A stretch of 5,808 bases of DNA from Pseudomonadota bacterium. GTDB taxonomy: Bacteria > Pseudomonadota > Alphaproteobacteria > Thalassobaculales > Thalassobaculaceae. This document shows positions 1 through 5,670 of this stretch, in pieces. Both the position numbers and the translations under genes were made by a program. The stretch spans positions 1 to 5,808 of the forward strand of contig JAQBUJ010000232.1 in NCBI GenBank assembly GCA_027623845.1. Direction: 5' to 3'. The notes under the pieces were generated by a model that worked only from the letters and a program-made list of their open reading frames with translations, was not told the origin of the DNA and ran no database searches. The first letter of the stretch is position 1. Each line of letters opens with the position of its first letter.

Positions 1-573
1 GGGCCGGATGTCGGGCTCAAGCTTGATCTCAATTTCAACTTCAAGACCGAGGGCTATATCCGGGTCGCCAAGGCGCTTGAACATTTGAACATGGATTGGC
101 TGGAGCTTGATATATTCGACCCGGCGCCGCTTAGGGCGGTGCGCGACAACGCGCCGATGTCGATCGCCTCGCTCGAATCCCTGTTCGGTCGACGCCAGTA
201 TAAACCGTTCTTCGACGCCGCCGCCGTCGATGTCTGCATCGTCGACGTGCCCTGGAATGGCATTGCCGAGGCGGTGCGGATCGCCAATCTGGCCGAGATC
301 TACGAGATCAACGTCGCGGCCCATAACTTCAATGGCCATCTCGGCACGCTGATGGGGGCGCATTTCTGCGCCTCGGTGCCTAACTTCCGGGTGCTGGAAA
401 CAGACTACGAGGACGTCACCTGGAAGGATGAGGTCTTTACCGCGCCGCCGATAATCGAGGACGGCATGTTAATCCTCCCCGACACGCCCGGCTGGGGCAC
501 CGACATCAACGAAGAGGCGTTAGCGAAATATCCGCCGAACGACACGATGTGGATCGGGGCGAAAGAGGGTTAG
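1..573 (+). CDS. Mandelate racemase/muconate lactonizing-type enolase superfamily enzyme, C-terminal part (5' end outside window)
   Basis: The reading frame is open from base 1 to the TAG at 571-573, giving about 190 residues of the catalytic barrel and C-terminus. Numbering from the first codon, a D-x-N pair at D9/N11, E35 (in WLELD) and E59 (in SIASLES) fit the three metal ligands of the superfamily. D9 to E35 is 26 residues, the same as D195 to E221 in mandelate racemase. D82 (IVDVPW) and H108 (VAAHNF) fit the Asp-His general-base dyad of the mandelate racemase subgroup, and E133 (VLETD) sits where its late acidic residue does. The expected N-terminal capping domain and K-x-K motif would lie upstream. 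Members are racemases or acid-sugar dehydratases; they abstract the alpha proton of a carboxylate using Mg2+. The substrate cannot be read from this fragment. The gene converges on ubiB and the stop codons overlap. It is not part of the usual ubiB neighbourhood, so it may mark a rearrangement or an accessory locus. Confidence 0.87.
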   Translation, partial: GPDVGLKLDLNFNFKTEGYIRVAKALEHLNMDWLELDIFDPAPLRAVRDNAPMSIASLESLFGRRQYKPFFDAAAVDVCIVDVPWNGIAEAVRIANLAEIYEINVAAHNFNGHLGTLMGAHFCASVPNFRVLETDYEDVTWKDEVFTAPPIIEDGMLILPDTPGWGTDINEEALAKYPPNDTMWIGAKEG

Positions 574-2120
574 CCCAACGCCACCACCAACAAAACCACC
601 AGCGCCGTCAGCCAAAGCGGCCATGTCGTCCAGCGCCGGTGCTGCTGCGCCTCGCTGAAACGGCGGACCGTATCGGGATGCAGGCGCAGCCCGCCATCCG
701 CCAGATCATTGATCGCCGCCTCGGCGCGCTCGGCAAGACCAGGAAGGCGTTCCAATAGGCCCGCCGCGTCAATCGCCGCCTGCTTGACCCGCGCCTGGGG
801 TGAACGGTTCTCGATCATCCATTGTTCGATCAGCGGCCGGGCCAGCTCCCAAATATTGACCTGATCATTGACCTGCCGGCCCACCCCCTCGGCCACCAGC
901 ATGGTTTTCTGCAACAGCAACAGTTGCGGCTGGGTCTCCATTTCGAACTGCTCGGTGATACGGAACAATTGAGCCAACAGCGTGGCCAGGGAAATTTCCG
1001 CCAAAGGCCGACCCAAAATCGGCTCTCCGATAGAGCGGCAGGCCTGGGTGAAAGCATCGACTGATTTATGGGCCGGAACATAGCCGGCCCTAAAATGCAC
1101 AGCCGCGACCCGGCGATAATCTCCAGACAGAAAGCCGGTCAGCATATCAGCCAGAAAGTGCCGGGTCTTCACGTCAAGGCGCCCCATGATGCCGAAATCC
1201 ACCGGCGCCACCCGACCGTCCGCCAAAATAAAGACGTTGCCGGGATGCATGTCGGCATGGAAGTAGCCGTCCCGAAACACCTGGTTAAAGAAGATACAGG
1301 CGGATTTGCGAAGCACCTCGGTCGGATCATGCCCGGCGGCGTGAAGCGCCTCCAAATCATCGGGACGATGACCATGCAGCCGCTCCAGGGTCAGGACCCG
1401 CCGGGTGGTGCGCTGCCAATCGACGCTCGGGACCATGAAGTCCGGATCGCCGACGAAATTCTCGGCCAGCTCGGCGGCGGCGGCGGCCTCCATGCGCATA
1501 TCCATCTCGATGACAACCGCCTCGGCGAATAACGCGACGACCTCCACCGGGTGCAACCGCCGGATCGACGGCAACAGATGCTCCAGGATACCGGCGATCC
1601 AGCGGAACAAATCGATGTCCCTGGCGAACGAGGCCTCGATCCCTGGCCGCAATACTTTCACGGCGACATCGGCGCCGTCATGCGTTTCGGCATAATGCAC
1701 CTGGGCGATCGAAGCGGCGGCGACGGGGACCTCGTCAAAGCTGGCATAGATCTCGGTCAGCGGCGCCGCGAGTTCAGCCTCAATGGTCGCCTTGGCCACC
1801 GCGAAGGGGAAGGGCGGCAATCTGTCCTGCAGACGCGCCAGGTCATGGGAGACCTCGTCACCGATCAGGTCGGAGCGGGTGGCCAGAGATTGGCCAAATT
1901 TGATGAAGCTCGGCCCCAGCGCCGCCAGCGCCGCCGCCAGTCGCTGTCCGGGCCGCAACCGCGCATCGCGACGTCTGCGCACCAGCAGCGATGCCCGAGC
2001 CAAGACCCCCAGCGCTGGCGCCTGAGGCAAATTCTCCAGCGGGAACAGCGCGCCAAACCGGGCAAGCGTCCAACCGACCCAGATAAGCCTCAGGAGATTA
2101 CGAAGCGCCCGCCACATCAT
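570..2120 (-). CDS. ubiB: UbiB, ABC1/ADCK-family atypical kinase/ATPase required for ubiquinone biosynthesis
   Basis: The product is a 516-residue membrane-associated protein, close to the usual family length. Family hallmarks appear in order: the K-F-G-Q motif (K74-Q77), the Ala-rich nucleotide loop AAAS (134-137, in place of a Gly-rich P-loop), the nucleotide-binding lysine in VAVK (K155), an E-x-D motif (E205/D207, with E211 following), the catalytic loop HADMHPGN (288-295) and the metal-binding DFG (308-310). A hydrophobic tail (about 499-515) after an RR pair looks like a C-terminal membrane anchor. UbiB has ATPase activity and supports the membrane-bound Coq/Ubi biosynthetic complex; the old name 2-polyprenylphenol 6-hydroxylase is considered a misassignment. 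The gene follows ubiE by 6 nt and is surely cotranscribed with it. Two adjacent ATGs (2120 and 2117) compete for the start; the Shine-Dalgarno spacing (3 versus 6 nt) slightly favours the second, which would remove one Met. Its TAA overlaps the TAG of the convergent gene. Confidence 0.97.
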   Translation of the reverse strand: MMWRALRNLLRLIWVGWTLARFGALFPLENLPQAPALGVLARASLLVRRRRDARLRPGQRLAAALAALGPSFIKFGQSLATRSDLIGDEVSHDLARLQDRLPPFPFAVAKATIEAELAAPLTEIYASFDEVPVAAASIAQVHYAETHDGADVAVKVLRPGIEASFARDIDLFRWIAGILEHLLPSIRRLHPVEVVALFAEAVVIEMDMRMEAAAAAELAENFVGDPDFMVPSVDWQRTTRRVLTLERLHGHRPDDLEALHAAGHDPTEVLRKSACIFFNQVFRDGYFHADMHPGNVFILADGRVAPVDFGIMGRLDVKTRHFLADMLTGFLSGDYRRVAAVHFRAGYVPAHKSVDAFTQACRSIGEPILGRPLAEISLATLLAQLFRITEQFEMETQPQLLLLQKTMLVAEGVGRQVNDQVNIWELARPLIEQWMIENRSPQARVKQAAIDAAGLLERLPGLAERAEAAINDLADGGLRLHPDTVRRFSEAQQHRRWTTWPLWLTALVVLLVVALG

Positions 2121-2123
2121 CCG

Positions 2124-2128
2124 CCCCT
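2124..2128 (-). promoter_or_regulatory. Shine-Dalgarno of ubiB overlapping the ubiE stop codon
   Basis: On the minus strand the sequence reads TAGGGGCGGATGATG. The ubiE stop TAG (2129-2127) shares bases with AGGGG, which lies 3 nt before the first ubiB ATG and 6 nt before the second. Ribosomes ending ubiE would cover the ubiB start, so translational coupling is likely. The spacing suggests the second ATG (2117) may be the true start. Confidence 0.6.
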
Positions 2129-2894
2129 ATAGACGCCAGGCGGAATGAATCGCCGCGATACCGCCGGAGAGGTTGCGGTACGACGCCCGCTCCAACCCAA
2201 CCGCGGCCATCCGATCTTTCAGGCTTTCCTGATCCGGGAACTGGCGGATGCTCTCCACCAGATAGACATAGGCATCCCGATCACCAGCCACCCAATGGCC
2301 GATCTCCGGCAACAGCTTGAAGGAATAAAAGTCATAGAGCGGGTCCAGCGCCGCCAGGGCCGGTCGGCTGAACTCCAGACACATGAAACGCCCGCCCGGC
2401 CGCAAGACCCGACGCGCCTCGGCCAGCGCCTTATCAAGTCGGGTGACGTTGCGTAATCCAAAGGCGATGGTATAGGCGTCGACGGAGCCGTCGGGAACAG
2501 GCAGCGCCTCGGCGTCGCCGCAAACCCAGGATATCCCGTCATTCTCTTGACGGCGCTCGGCGCGCTCCACCCCTTTTTCGATCATCGCGTGATTGATATC
2601 GCAGACGATGACCGGTCCGCCGCCGCGGGCCCGATACCTCACCGCGATATCCCCGGTGCCGCCCGCCACATCAAGCAGCCGTGCGTCGCCACGCGGCGCC
2701 AGCCAATCGAGGAACGCCGCCTTCCAGAGCCGGTGCACCCCCAAGCTCATCAAATCGTTCATCAGGTCGTAGCGCCCGGCGACGGAATCGAAAACGCCCC
2801 GCACCATGCCGGCCTTTTCCCCGGCCGGCACCTCGCGGAAGCCGAAATCTGCTTTCTCGTGTGTGGGGCCTGTTCCGGTCCCTGATGCCACCAT
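2127..2894 (-). CDS. ubiE: UbiE, demethylmenaquinone/2-octaprenyl-6-methoxy-1,4-benzoquinol C-methyltransferase
   Basis: The product is a 255-residue class I SAM-dependent methyltransferase that adds the ring C-methyl group in ubiquinone synthesis (and menaquinone, where it is made). From the chosen ATG, the family signature FDSVAGRYDLMND is at 35-47 and continues through the conserved S, H and W. SAM motif I, LDVAGGTGD, is at 74-82. The acidic residue ending motif II is in VCDIN (D99), the GLRNV motif is at 146-150, LRPGGR at 164-169, and the C-terminal GGIAAIHSAWR at 244-254. These together separate UbiE from generic methyltransferases. A TTG at 2915 would add seven residues, but the ATG at 2894 has GAGGA 7 nt upstream and gives the length normal for the family, so I chose it. 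It is the first gene of the ubiE-ubiB operon and is divergent from mutM. Confidence 0.97.
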   Translation of the reverse strand: MVASGTGTGPTHEKADFGFREVPAGEKAGMVRGVFDSVAGRYDLMNDLMSLGVHRLWKAAFLDWLAPRGDARLLDVAGGTGDIAVRYRARGGGPVIVCDINHAMIEKGVERAERRQENDGISWVCGDAEALPVPDGSVDAYTIAFGLRNVTRLDKALAEARRVLRPGGRFMCLEFSRPALAALDPLYDFYSFKLLPEIGHWVAGDRDAYVYLVESIRQFPDQESLKDRMAAVGLERASYRNLSGGIAAIHSAWRL

Positions 2895-3092
2895 CGCCCT
2901 ATCCTCGATGCCCAACCCGCCTAGATGCTCTACTGGCCTCTAGCCTCTTACGAACCTCTACGCTCTGGCGCATTAGGTAGCGCAAACCGATTGATGTTCC
3001 AAGGAAAGCCGGATTTACCGGTATGAGGAATTGCACTCGCCCCCCTGCCCCGCCATCATGGCGCTCCATTCGACAGGCTGAGACCCACCATC
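2895..3092. promoter_or_regulatory. Divergent ubiE/mutM intergenic region, presumed to hold both promoters
   Basis: These 198 bp separate two divergent genes and carry no credible coding sequence. Both operons must start here or nearby, but no strong sigma-70 box is visible. The best rightward candidate for mutM is TTGATG (2991-2996) and TTTACC (3014-3019), 17 nt apart, with a poor -10. An 8-bp palindrome TACCGGTA (3016-3023) overlaps that -10. On the ubiE side, five CTCT-containing pentamers occur between 2928 and 2967. No convincing leftward promoter was found. Confidence 0.4.
2902..2906 (-). promoter_or_regulatory. Ribosome-binding site that decides the ubiE start
   Basis: GAGGA on the minus strand lies 7 nt before the ATG at 2894-2892. 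The in-frame TTG at 2915 has only a poorly placed GGCGGG directly in front of it, so the ATG is the better start. Confidence 0.6.
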
Positions 3093-3923
3093 ATGCCCGA
3101 GCTTCCGGAGGTCGAAACCGTCCGACGCGGTCTTGCACCGGTGCTGGAGGGGCGAGTCCTGGTTCGGGTTGAGCAGCGCCGGCCGGATTTACGCTGGCCA
3201 ATCCCGGAAGATTTCGTCGAACGCCTGACCGGTCGGCGGGTGGAGCGGCTGGAACGCCGGGCCAAATACATGCTCTGGTTCATGGACGACGATACCGTCA
3301 TGTTGCTGCATCTGGGCATGTCCGGTCGCGTGCAAATCAGCGAGGCGCGGCCGGAGACCCTGGATACCCACGATCACATCGTCTTCACCACGGACGCCGG
3401 AACGGTGATCCGCTACAACGACGCACGCCGTTTCGGCAGTGTCGATCTCGCGACCGCCGCGACCGTGTTTGAGCACAAACTTTTGACAAATCTTGGCCCG
3501 GAGCCTTTGGGCAACGGCTTTAGCGGCCCCAGCCTGGCGGCGGCGCTTGCCGGCCGGCGGTCACCCATCAAGACGGCGCTTTTGGATCAGCGGGTGGTCT
3601 GTGGTCTTGGCAATATCTATGTCTGCGAGGCGCTGCACATGTCCGGCATTTCGCCGCTGCGTCTGGCCACGAACGTCCAGGGAAAGCGCGCTGAACGCTT
3701 GGTCTCGTCGGTCCGCGAGGTGCTCGGCGATGCGATCGAGGCTGGCGGCTCCAGCTTACGCGATCACAAACAACCGAATGGCGAGTTGGGATATTTCCAA
3801 CACCGCTTCCGGGTCTATGATCGTGAAGGCAGTGCTTGCCCCAAGCTCGATTGCACAGGCGAGATTCAAAGGATCGTGCAATCCGGGCGCTCGACTTTCT
3901 ATTGTGCCCATTGCCAACGCTGA
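3093..3923 (+). CDS. mutM: Formamidopyrimidine-DNA glycosylase (Fpg/MutM), bifunctional glycosylase/AP lyase
   Basis: The product is a 276-residue base-excision repair enzyme that removes 8-oxoguanine and formamidopyrimidines and then cuts the abasic strand. The N-terminus PELPEVETVRRGL fixes the start: Pro2, exposed after Met removal, is the Schiff-base nucleophile, followed by catalytic Glu3. K58 (RRAKYM) matches the conserved N-domain lysine (Lys57 in processed numbering). HLGMSGR (73-79) and YNDARRFG (108-115) carry the Met and Arg-Phe that fill the DNA gap. The helix-two-turn-helix is GLGNIYVCEALHMSGISPL (171-189). The C-terminal zinc finger uses C249, C254, C271 and C274, in C-x4-C...C-x2-C form, with the substrate-contacting GRST (265-268) inside it. 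The C-x4-C spacing, instead of C-x2-C, is seen in alphaproteobacterial MutM and does not suggest damage. It probably leads the rightward operon; the next gene begins 17 nt after its TGA. Confidence 0.98.
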   Translation: MPELPEVETVRRGLAPVLEGRVLVRVEQRRPDLRWPIPEDFVERLTGRRVERLERRAKYMLWFMDDDTVMLLHLGMSGRVQISEARPETLDTHDHIVFTTDAGTVIRYNDARRFGSVDLATAATVFEHKLLTNLGPEPLGNGFSGPSLAAALAGRRSPIKTALLDQRVVCGLGNIYVCEALHMSGISPLRLATNVQGKRAERLVSSVREVLGDAIEAGGSSLRDHKQPNGELGYFQHRFRVYDREGSACPKLDCTGEIQRIVQSGRSTFYCAHCQR

Positions 3924-3940
3924 GGTAGAAGCGGCGCGCT

Positions 3941-4336
3941 ATGAAAAACCCTTCCTTTTCTCGTTGGATGATCAAGGCTCGTTGGATGATCAAGGCTGCG
4001 CTCATCGGGCTGCTGGTCTCGGGTTTCGCTGCCGGTGGCTTGGCGGCCGGCGGATTTGTCACCGGCTTCGACGATCTGCCGCTGATGCCGGGCATGACGG
4101 AGATTCCTGATACCGACGTGTCCTTCGACACCACCGCCGGGCGAATCGTTATCGCGTTTGTCCGGACTCCGGCGGATCGGGGAAAAATCATGGCGTTTTA
4201 TCAAACCACCCTGGCGCAGCTCGGCTGGCGTAAACACAGCGAAGCGGAGTTTCTGCGCGAGGAAGAGGTATTGAGTTTCGACTATCTTTCCGATGGCCCG
4301 GACACGATCGTCCGGTTCTCGCTGCTCCCCCAGTAA
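3941..4336 (+). CDS. Small exported or membrane-anchored protein of unknown function, mutM-linked
   Basis: The product has 131 residues. Residues 1-18 are basic (K2, R8, K12, R14, K18), followed by a hydrophobic Ala/Gly-rich stretch (about 19-42), which fits a Sec signal peptide or an N-terminal anchor. There is no lipobox cysteine. AxA-like cleavage sites near residues 30-36 are possible but unproven. The mature part has a short D-D-L-P-L-M-P-G motif (44-51), then a compact alpha/beta-looking domain with FYQTTLAQLGW (86-96) and a closing strand ending FSLLPQ. I recall similar short proteins of unknown function at this position in other alphaproteobacteria; no biochemical role is known to me. 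It follows mutM by 17 nt with a GAGG overlapping the mutM stop, though that lies about 15 nt from the ATG, so the start is less certain. A perfect 18-bp tandem duplication doubles RWMIKA before the hydrophobic segment; in-frame ATGs at 3968 and 3986 are alternative starts. Confidence 0.8.
   Translation: MKNPSFSRWMIKARWMIKAALIGLLVSGFAAGGLAAGGFVTGFDDLPLMPGMTEIPDTDVSFDTTAGRIVIAFVRTPADRGKIMAFYQTTLAQLGWRKHSEAEFLREEEVLSFDYLSDGPDTIVRFSLLPQ
3961..3996 (+). repeat. Perfect 18-bp in-frame tandem duplication
   Basis: The unit TCGTTGGATGATCAAGGC occurs twice with no mismatch (3961-3978 and 3979-3996), and period-18 identity extends one base to the left (3960). It encodes RWMIKA twice in the N-terminal basic region of the small exported protein. 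Removing one copy would give a normal-looking n-region and a 125-residue protein. The lack of any third-position differences suggests a recent event. Confidence 0.95.
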
Positions 4337-4401
4337 TATTCGAGGCACGCGACAACCGCGGCCACCGCGCGTAGTCTGCGGCATCAAACAGGAGATCCAC
4401 G

Positions 4402-5178
4402 ATGAGTTACGAGAACATCATTGTCGAACGCAAGGACGAGGTCGGGGTAATCACCTTGAACCGTCCAAAGGCGATGAACGCGCTTTCCGCCGCCCTGATG
4501 GACGAACTGAGGCGCGCGCTGATCGACCTTGAGGGCGATGATGAGATCGGCTGCATGGTGATCACCGGCAGCGAAAAGGCCTTCGCCGCCGGCGCCGACA
4601 TCAAGGAGATGCAGTCCAAGACTTATATGGATGTCTATCTGGAGGACTTCATCACCGCTACCTGGGAGCAGATCGCCAAAACCCGTAAACCGATCATCGC
4701 GGCGGTTTCCGGCTATGCGCTTGGCGGCGGCTGCGAGATCGCGATGATGTGCGACTTCATCATCGCCGCCGAGAACGCCAAGTTCGGCCAACCGGAAATT
4801 ACCATCGCCACGATCCCCGGCGCCGGCGGCACCCAGCGGCTGCCCCGGTTCATCGGCAAGGCCAAGGCGATGGACATGTGCCTGACCGGCCGGATGATGG
4901 ATGTCGAGGAAGCCGAGCGGGCCGGGCTGGTCAGCCGGATCGTCCCGGTGGCCGAGCTGATGGACGAGACGATGAAGGCCGCGCAGAGAATCGCCAGCCT
5001 GTCCCGCCCCTCTGTCATGATGGCCAAAGAATCGGTAAATCGCGCCTTTGAGACGGTTCTCGCCGAAGGCGTTCGGGTGGAGCGCCGGCTGTTCCACTCG
5101 ACCTTCGCGACCGAGGATCAAAAGGAAGGCATGGCGGCTTTCGCGGAGAAGCGGCAGCCCAACTTTAAAAATCGTTGA
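4402..5178 (+). CDS. Enoyl-CoA hydratase (crotonase family, mitochondrial short-chain ECH type)
   Basis: The product is a 258-residue soluble enzyme expected to hydrate 2-trans-enoyl-CoA to 3-hydroxyacyl-CoA in fatty-acid beta-oxidation. The two catalytic glutamates of true hydratases are present: E112 in ALGGGCE and E132 in FGQPE, 20 residues apart as in rat mitochondrial ECH (E144/E164). The oxyanion-hole residues fit A65 (AAGADIKEM) and G109. Long identical runs with mitochondrial ECHS1 extend to the C-terminus (MAKESVN, STFAT, KEGM.AF.EKR..NFK), so this is a genuine short-chain hydratase and not merely a crotonase-fold relative. AGGAG lies 7 nt before the ATG. A 65-bp gap separates it from the upstream gene; no clear promoter or terminator is seen there, so readthrough from mutM is likely. 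It is sometimes annotated fadB-like in related bacteria, but it lacks the dehydrogenase domain of FadB. Confidence 0.96.
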   Translation: MSYENIIVERKDEVGVITLNRPKAMNALSAALMDELRRALIDLEGDDEIGCMVITGSEKAFAAGADIKEMQSKTYMDVYLEDFITATWEQIAKTRKPIIAAVSGYALGGGCEIAMMCDFIIAAENAKFGQPEITIATIPGAGGTQRLPRFIGKAKAMDMCLTGRMMDVEEAERAGLVSRIVPVAELMDETMKAAQRIASLSRPSVMMAKESVNRAFETVLAEGVRVERRLFHSTFATEDQKEGMAAFAEKRQPNFKNR

Positions 5179-5198
5179 CGCCGAAGACGGAATCGCCG

Positions 5199-5227
5199 TT
5201 GACGTGTCGATCCGCGCTGTCTATAAC
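5199..5227 (+). promoter_or_regulatory. Sigma-70-type promoter of rpsT
   Basis: TTGACG (5199-5204) and TATAAC (5222-5227) are separated by exactly 17 nt, each matching the consensus at five of six positions. Transcription would begin around 5233-5236, giving a leader of roughly 35 nt before the rpsT ATG at 5269. It lies just after the hydratase stop codon, so rpsT can be expressed independently of the upstream genes. The octamer CGTTGACG at the -35 (5197-5204) also occurs at 5173-5180 across the hydratase stop. Confidence 0.78.
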
Positions 5228-5268
5228 CCGCGCTCTCGAATTCAGTGCTAGCTCCTGGGAAATCTTGC

Positions 5269-5541
5269 ATGGCCCAACATCAATCCGCCAAGAAACGGAT
5301 CCGTCGCAACGAAAAGCGACGGGTCATCAATCACGCACGAATTTCGCGCGTACGGACCTTTGTGAAGAGGGTGGAAACAGCGATCTCCTCGGGAAACCAG
5401 GAGGCAGCTGCTGGTGCGTTCAAACTGGCGCAACCGGAAATGCACCGTGGGGTCACCCGGGGCCTTCTGCACAAGAACACGGTCGCGCGCAAACTATCGC
5501 GCCTGTCCAAGGCCATTAAAGCGCTGGCCGCGACCGCCTAA
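5269..5541 (+). CDS. rpsT: 30S ribosomal protein S20
   Basis: The product is a 90-residue, strongly basic, helix-rich protein that binds the 5' domain of 16S rRNA and helps early 30S assembly. The family pattern is clear: N-terminal MAQHQSAKKRIRRNEKRR, then SRVRTFVKRVE (24-34), a helical hairpin rich in Ala, and the C-terminal HKNTVARKLSRLSK (68-81). The start was set at the ATG giving MAQHQSAKK, since S20 proteins begin with a short Ala/Ser-Lys-rich segment. An in-frame GTG at 5245 would add eight non-family residues (MLAPGKSC). The ribosome-binding site is modest (GGGA about 8 nt upstream). It has its own promoter and is followed by a strong intrinsic terminator. S20 here is the usual last gene before dnaA in many alphaproteobacteria. 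Confidence 0.96.
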   Translation: MAQHQSAKKRIRRNEKRRVINHARISRVRTFVKRVETAISSGNQEAAAGAFKLAQPEMHRGVTRGLLHKNTVARKLSRLSKAIKALAATA

Positions 5542-5566
5542 ACCACTCTATCTAACGACCCTGTCA

Positions 5567-5598
5567 AAACGGCCGCGATACAATTCGCGGCCGTTTGT
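5567..5598 (+). terminator. Intrinsic terminator of rpsT
   Basis: A perfect 12-bp stem, AAACGGCCGCGA (5567-5578) paired with TCGCGGCCGTTT (5585-5596), encloses the 6-nt loop TACAAT. It begins 25 nt after the rpsT stop. The right arm ends in TTT and is followed by GTCATTT, so the U-tract is short and interrupted. The left arm starts in an A-run, so it could also stop transcription coming from the right. Confidence 0.88.
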
Positions 5599-5616
5599 CA
5601 TTTCGGAAGCATTGAT

Positions 5617-5662
5617 GGATGCGTCGATGTGAGCAGCCTTCCATGGGCTCGGCGACGCATCC
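5617..5662. repeat. Long inverted repeat with nested inner stem
   Basis: GGATGCGTCG (5617-5626) and CGACGCATCC (5653-5662) are perfect 10-bp inverted arms. Inside the 26-nt spacer, GAGC (5631-5634) and GCTC (5647-5650) can pair, with CC/GG extending that stem across a 2-nt bulge. The whole could form a two-tier hairpin in RNA or a cruciform in DNA. There is no T-run after it, so it is unlikely to be a second terminator. Confidence 0.7.
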
Positions 5663-5670
5663 GTGGATAG
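5662..5670 (-). promoter_or_regulatory. DnaA-box-like 9-mer
   Basis: The minus strand reads CTATCCACG against the consensus TTATCCACA, 7 of 9 with the core TATCCAC intact. It shares its last base with the right arm of the inverted repeat. A second, weaker match (6 of 9) is at 5710-5718 on the same strand. One good box alone is weak evidence; the position after rpsT raises its likelihood. Confidence 0.35.

Noticed and set aside
1551..2132. 193-codon open frame on the + strand opposite ubiB, and a 154-codon one at 1068-1532
   Set aside because: Both lie wholly antisense to an unmistakable UbiB; the products are low-complexity Arg/Gln/His-rich chains with no family likeness. Open antisense frames are common in GC-rich DNA.
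2895..2915. TTG at 2915 as the ubiE start (262 residues)
   Set aside because: The ATG at 2894 has a well-spaced GAGGA and gives a normal family length; the extra seven residues are not typical of UbiE.
3249..3920. C-x4-C in the MutM zinc finger taken as a mutation
   Set aside because: All four cysteines are present and the spacing is a known alphaproteobacterial variant; the GRST and CxxCQR ends are intact.
3568..4191. 207-codon minus-strand open frame across mutM and the small exported protein, with a + strand one at 3493-4110
   Set aside because: They overlap two better-supported genes out of frame, show no domain pattern and are rich in Arg/Pro/Ser as expected of shadow frames.
4357..4369. 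Short hairpin CGCGG-CCA-CCGCG between the small protein gene and the hydratase
   Set aside because: A 5-bp stem with a 3-nt loop and no T-run is too weak to call a terminator.
4384..5121. 245-codon minus-strand open frame opposite the enoyl-CoA hydratase
   Set aside because: It mirrors the hydratase codons; its Gly/Asp/His-rich product resembles no known fold, while the + strand protein is conserved along its whole length.
5245..5268. GTG at 5245 as the rpsT start (98 residues)
   Set aside because: The added MLAPGKSC does not fit S20 N-termini, which begin with a MA-x-x-x-SAKK type sequence, and it lies very near the predicted transcription start.
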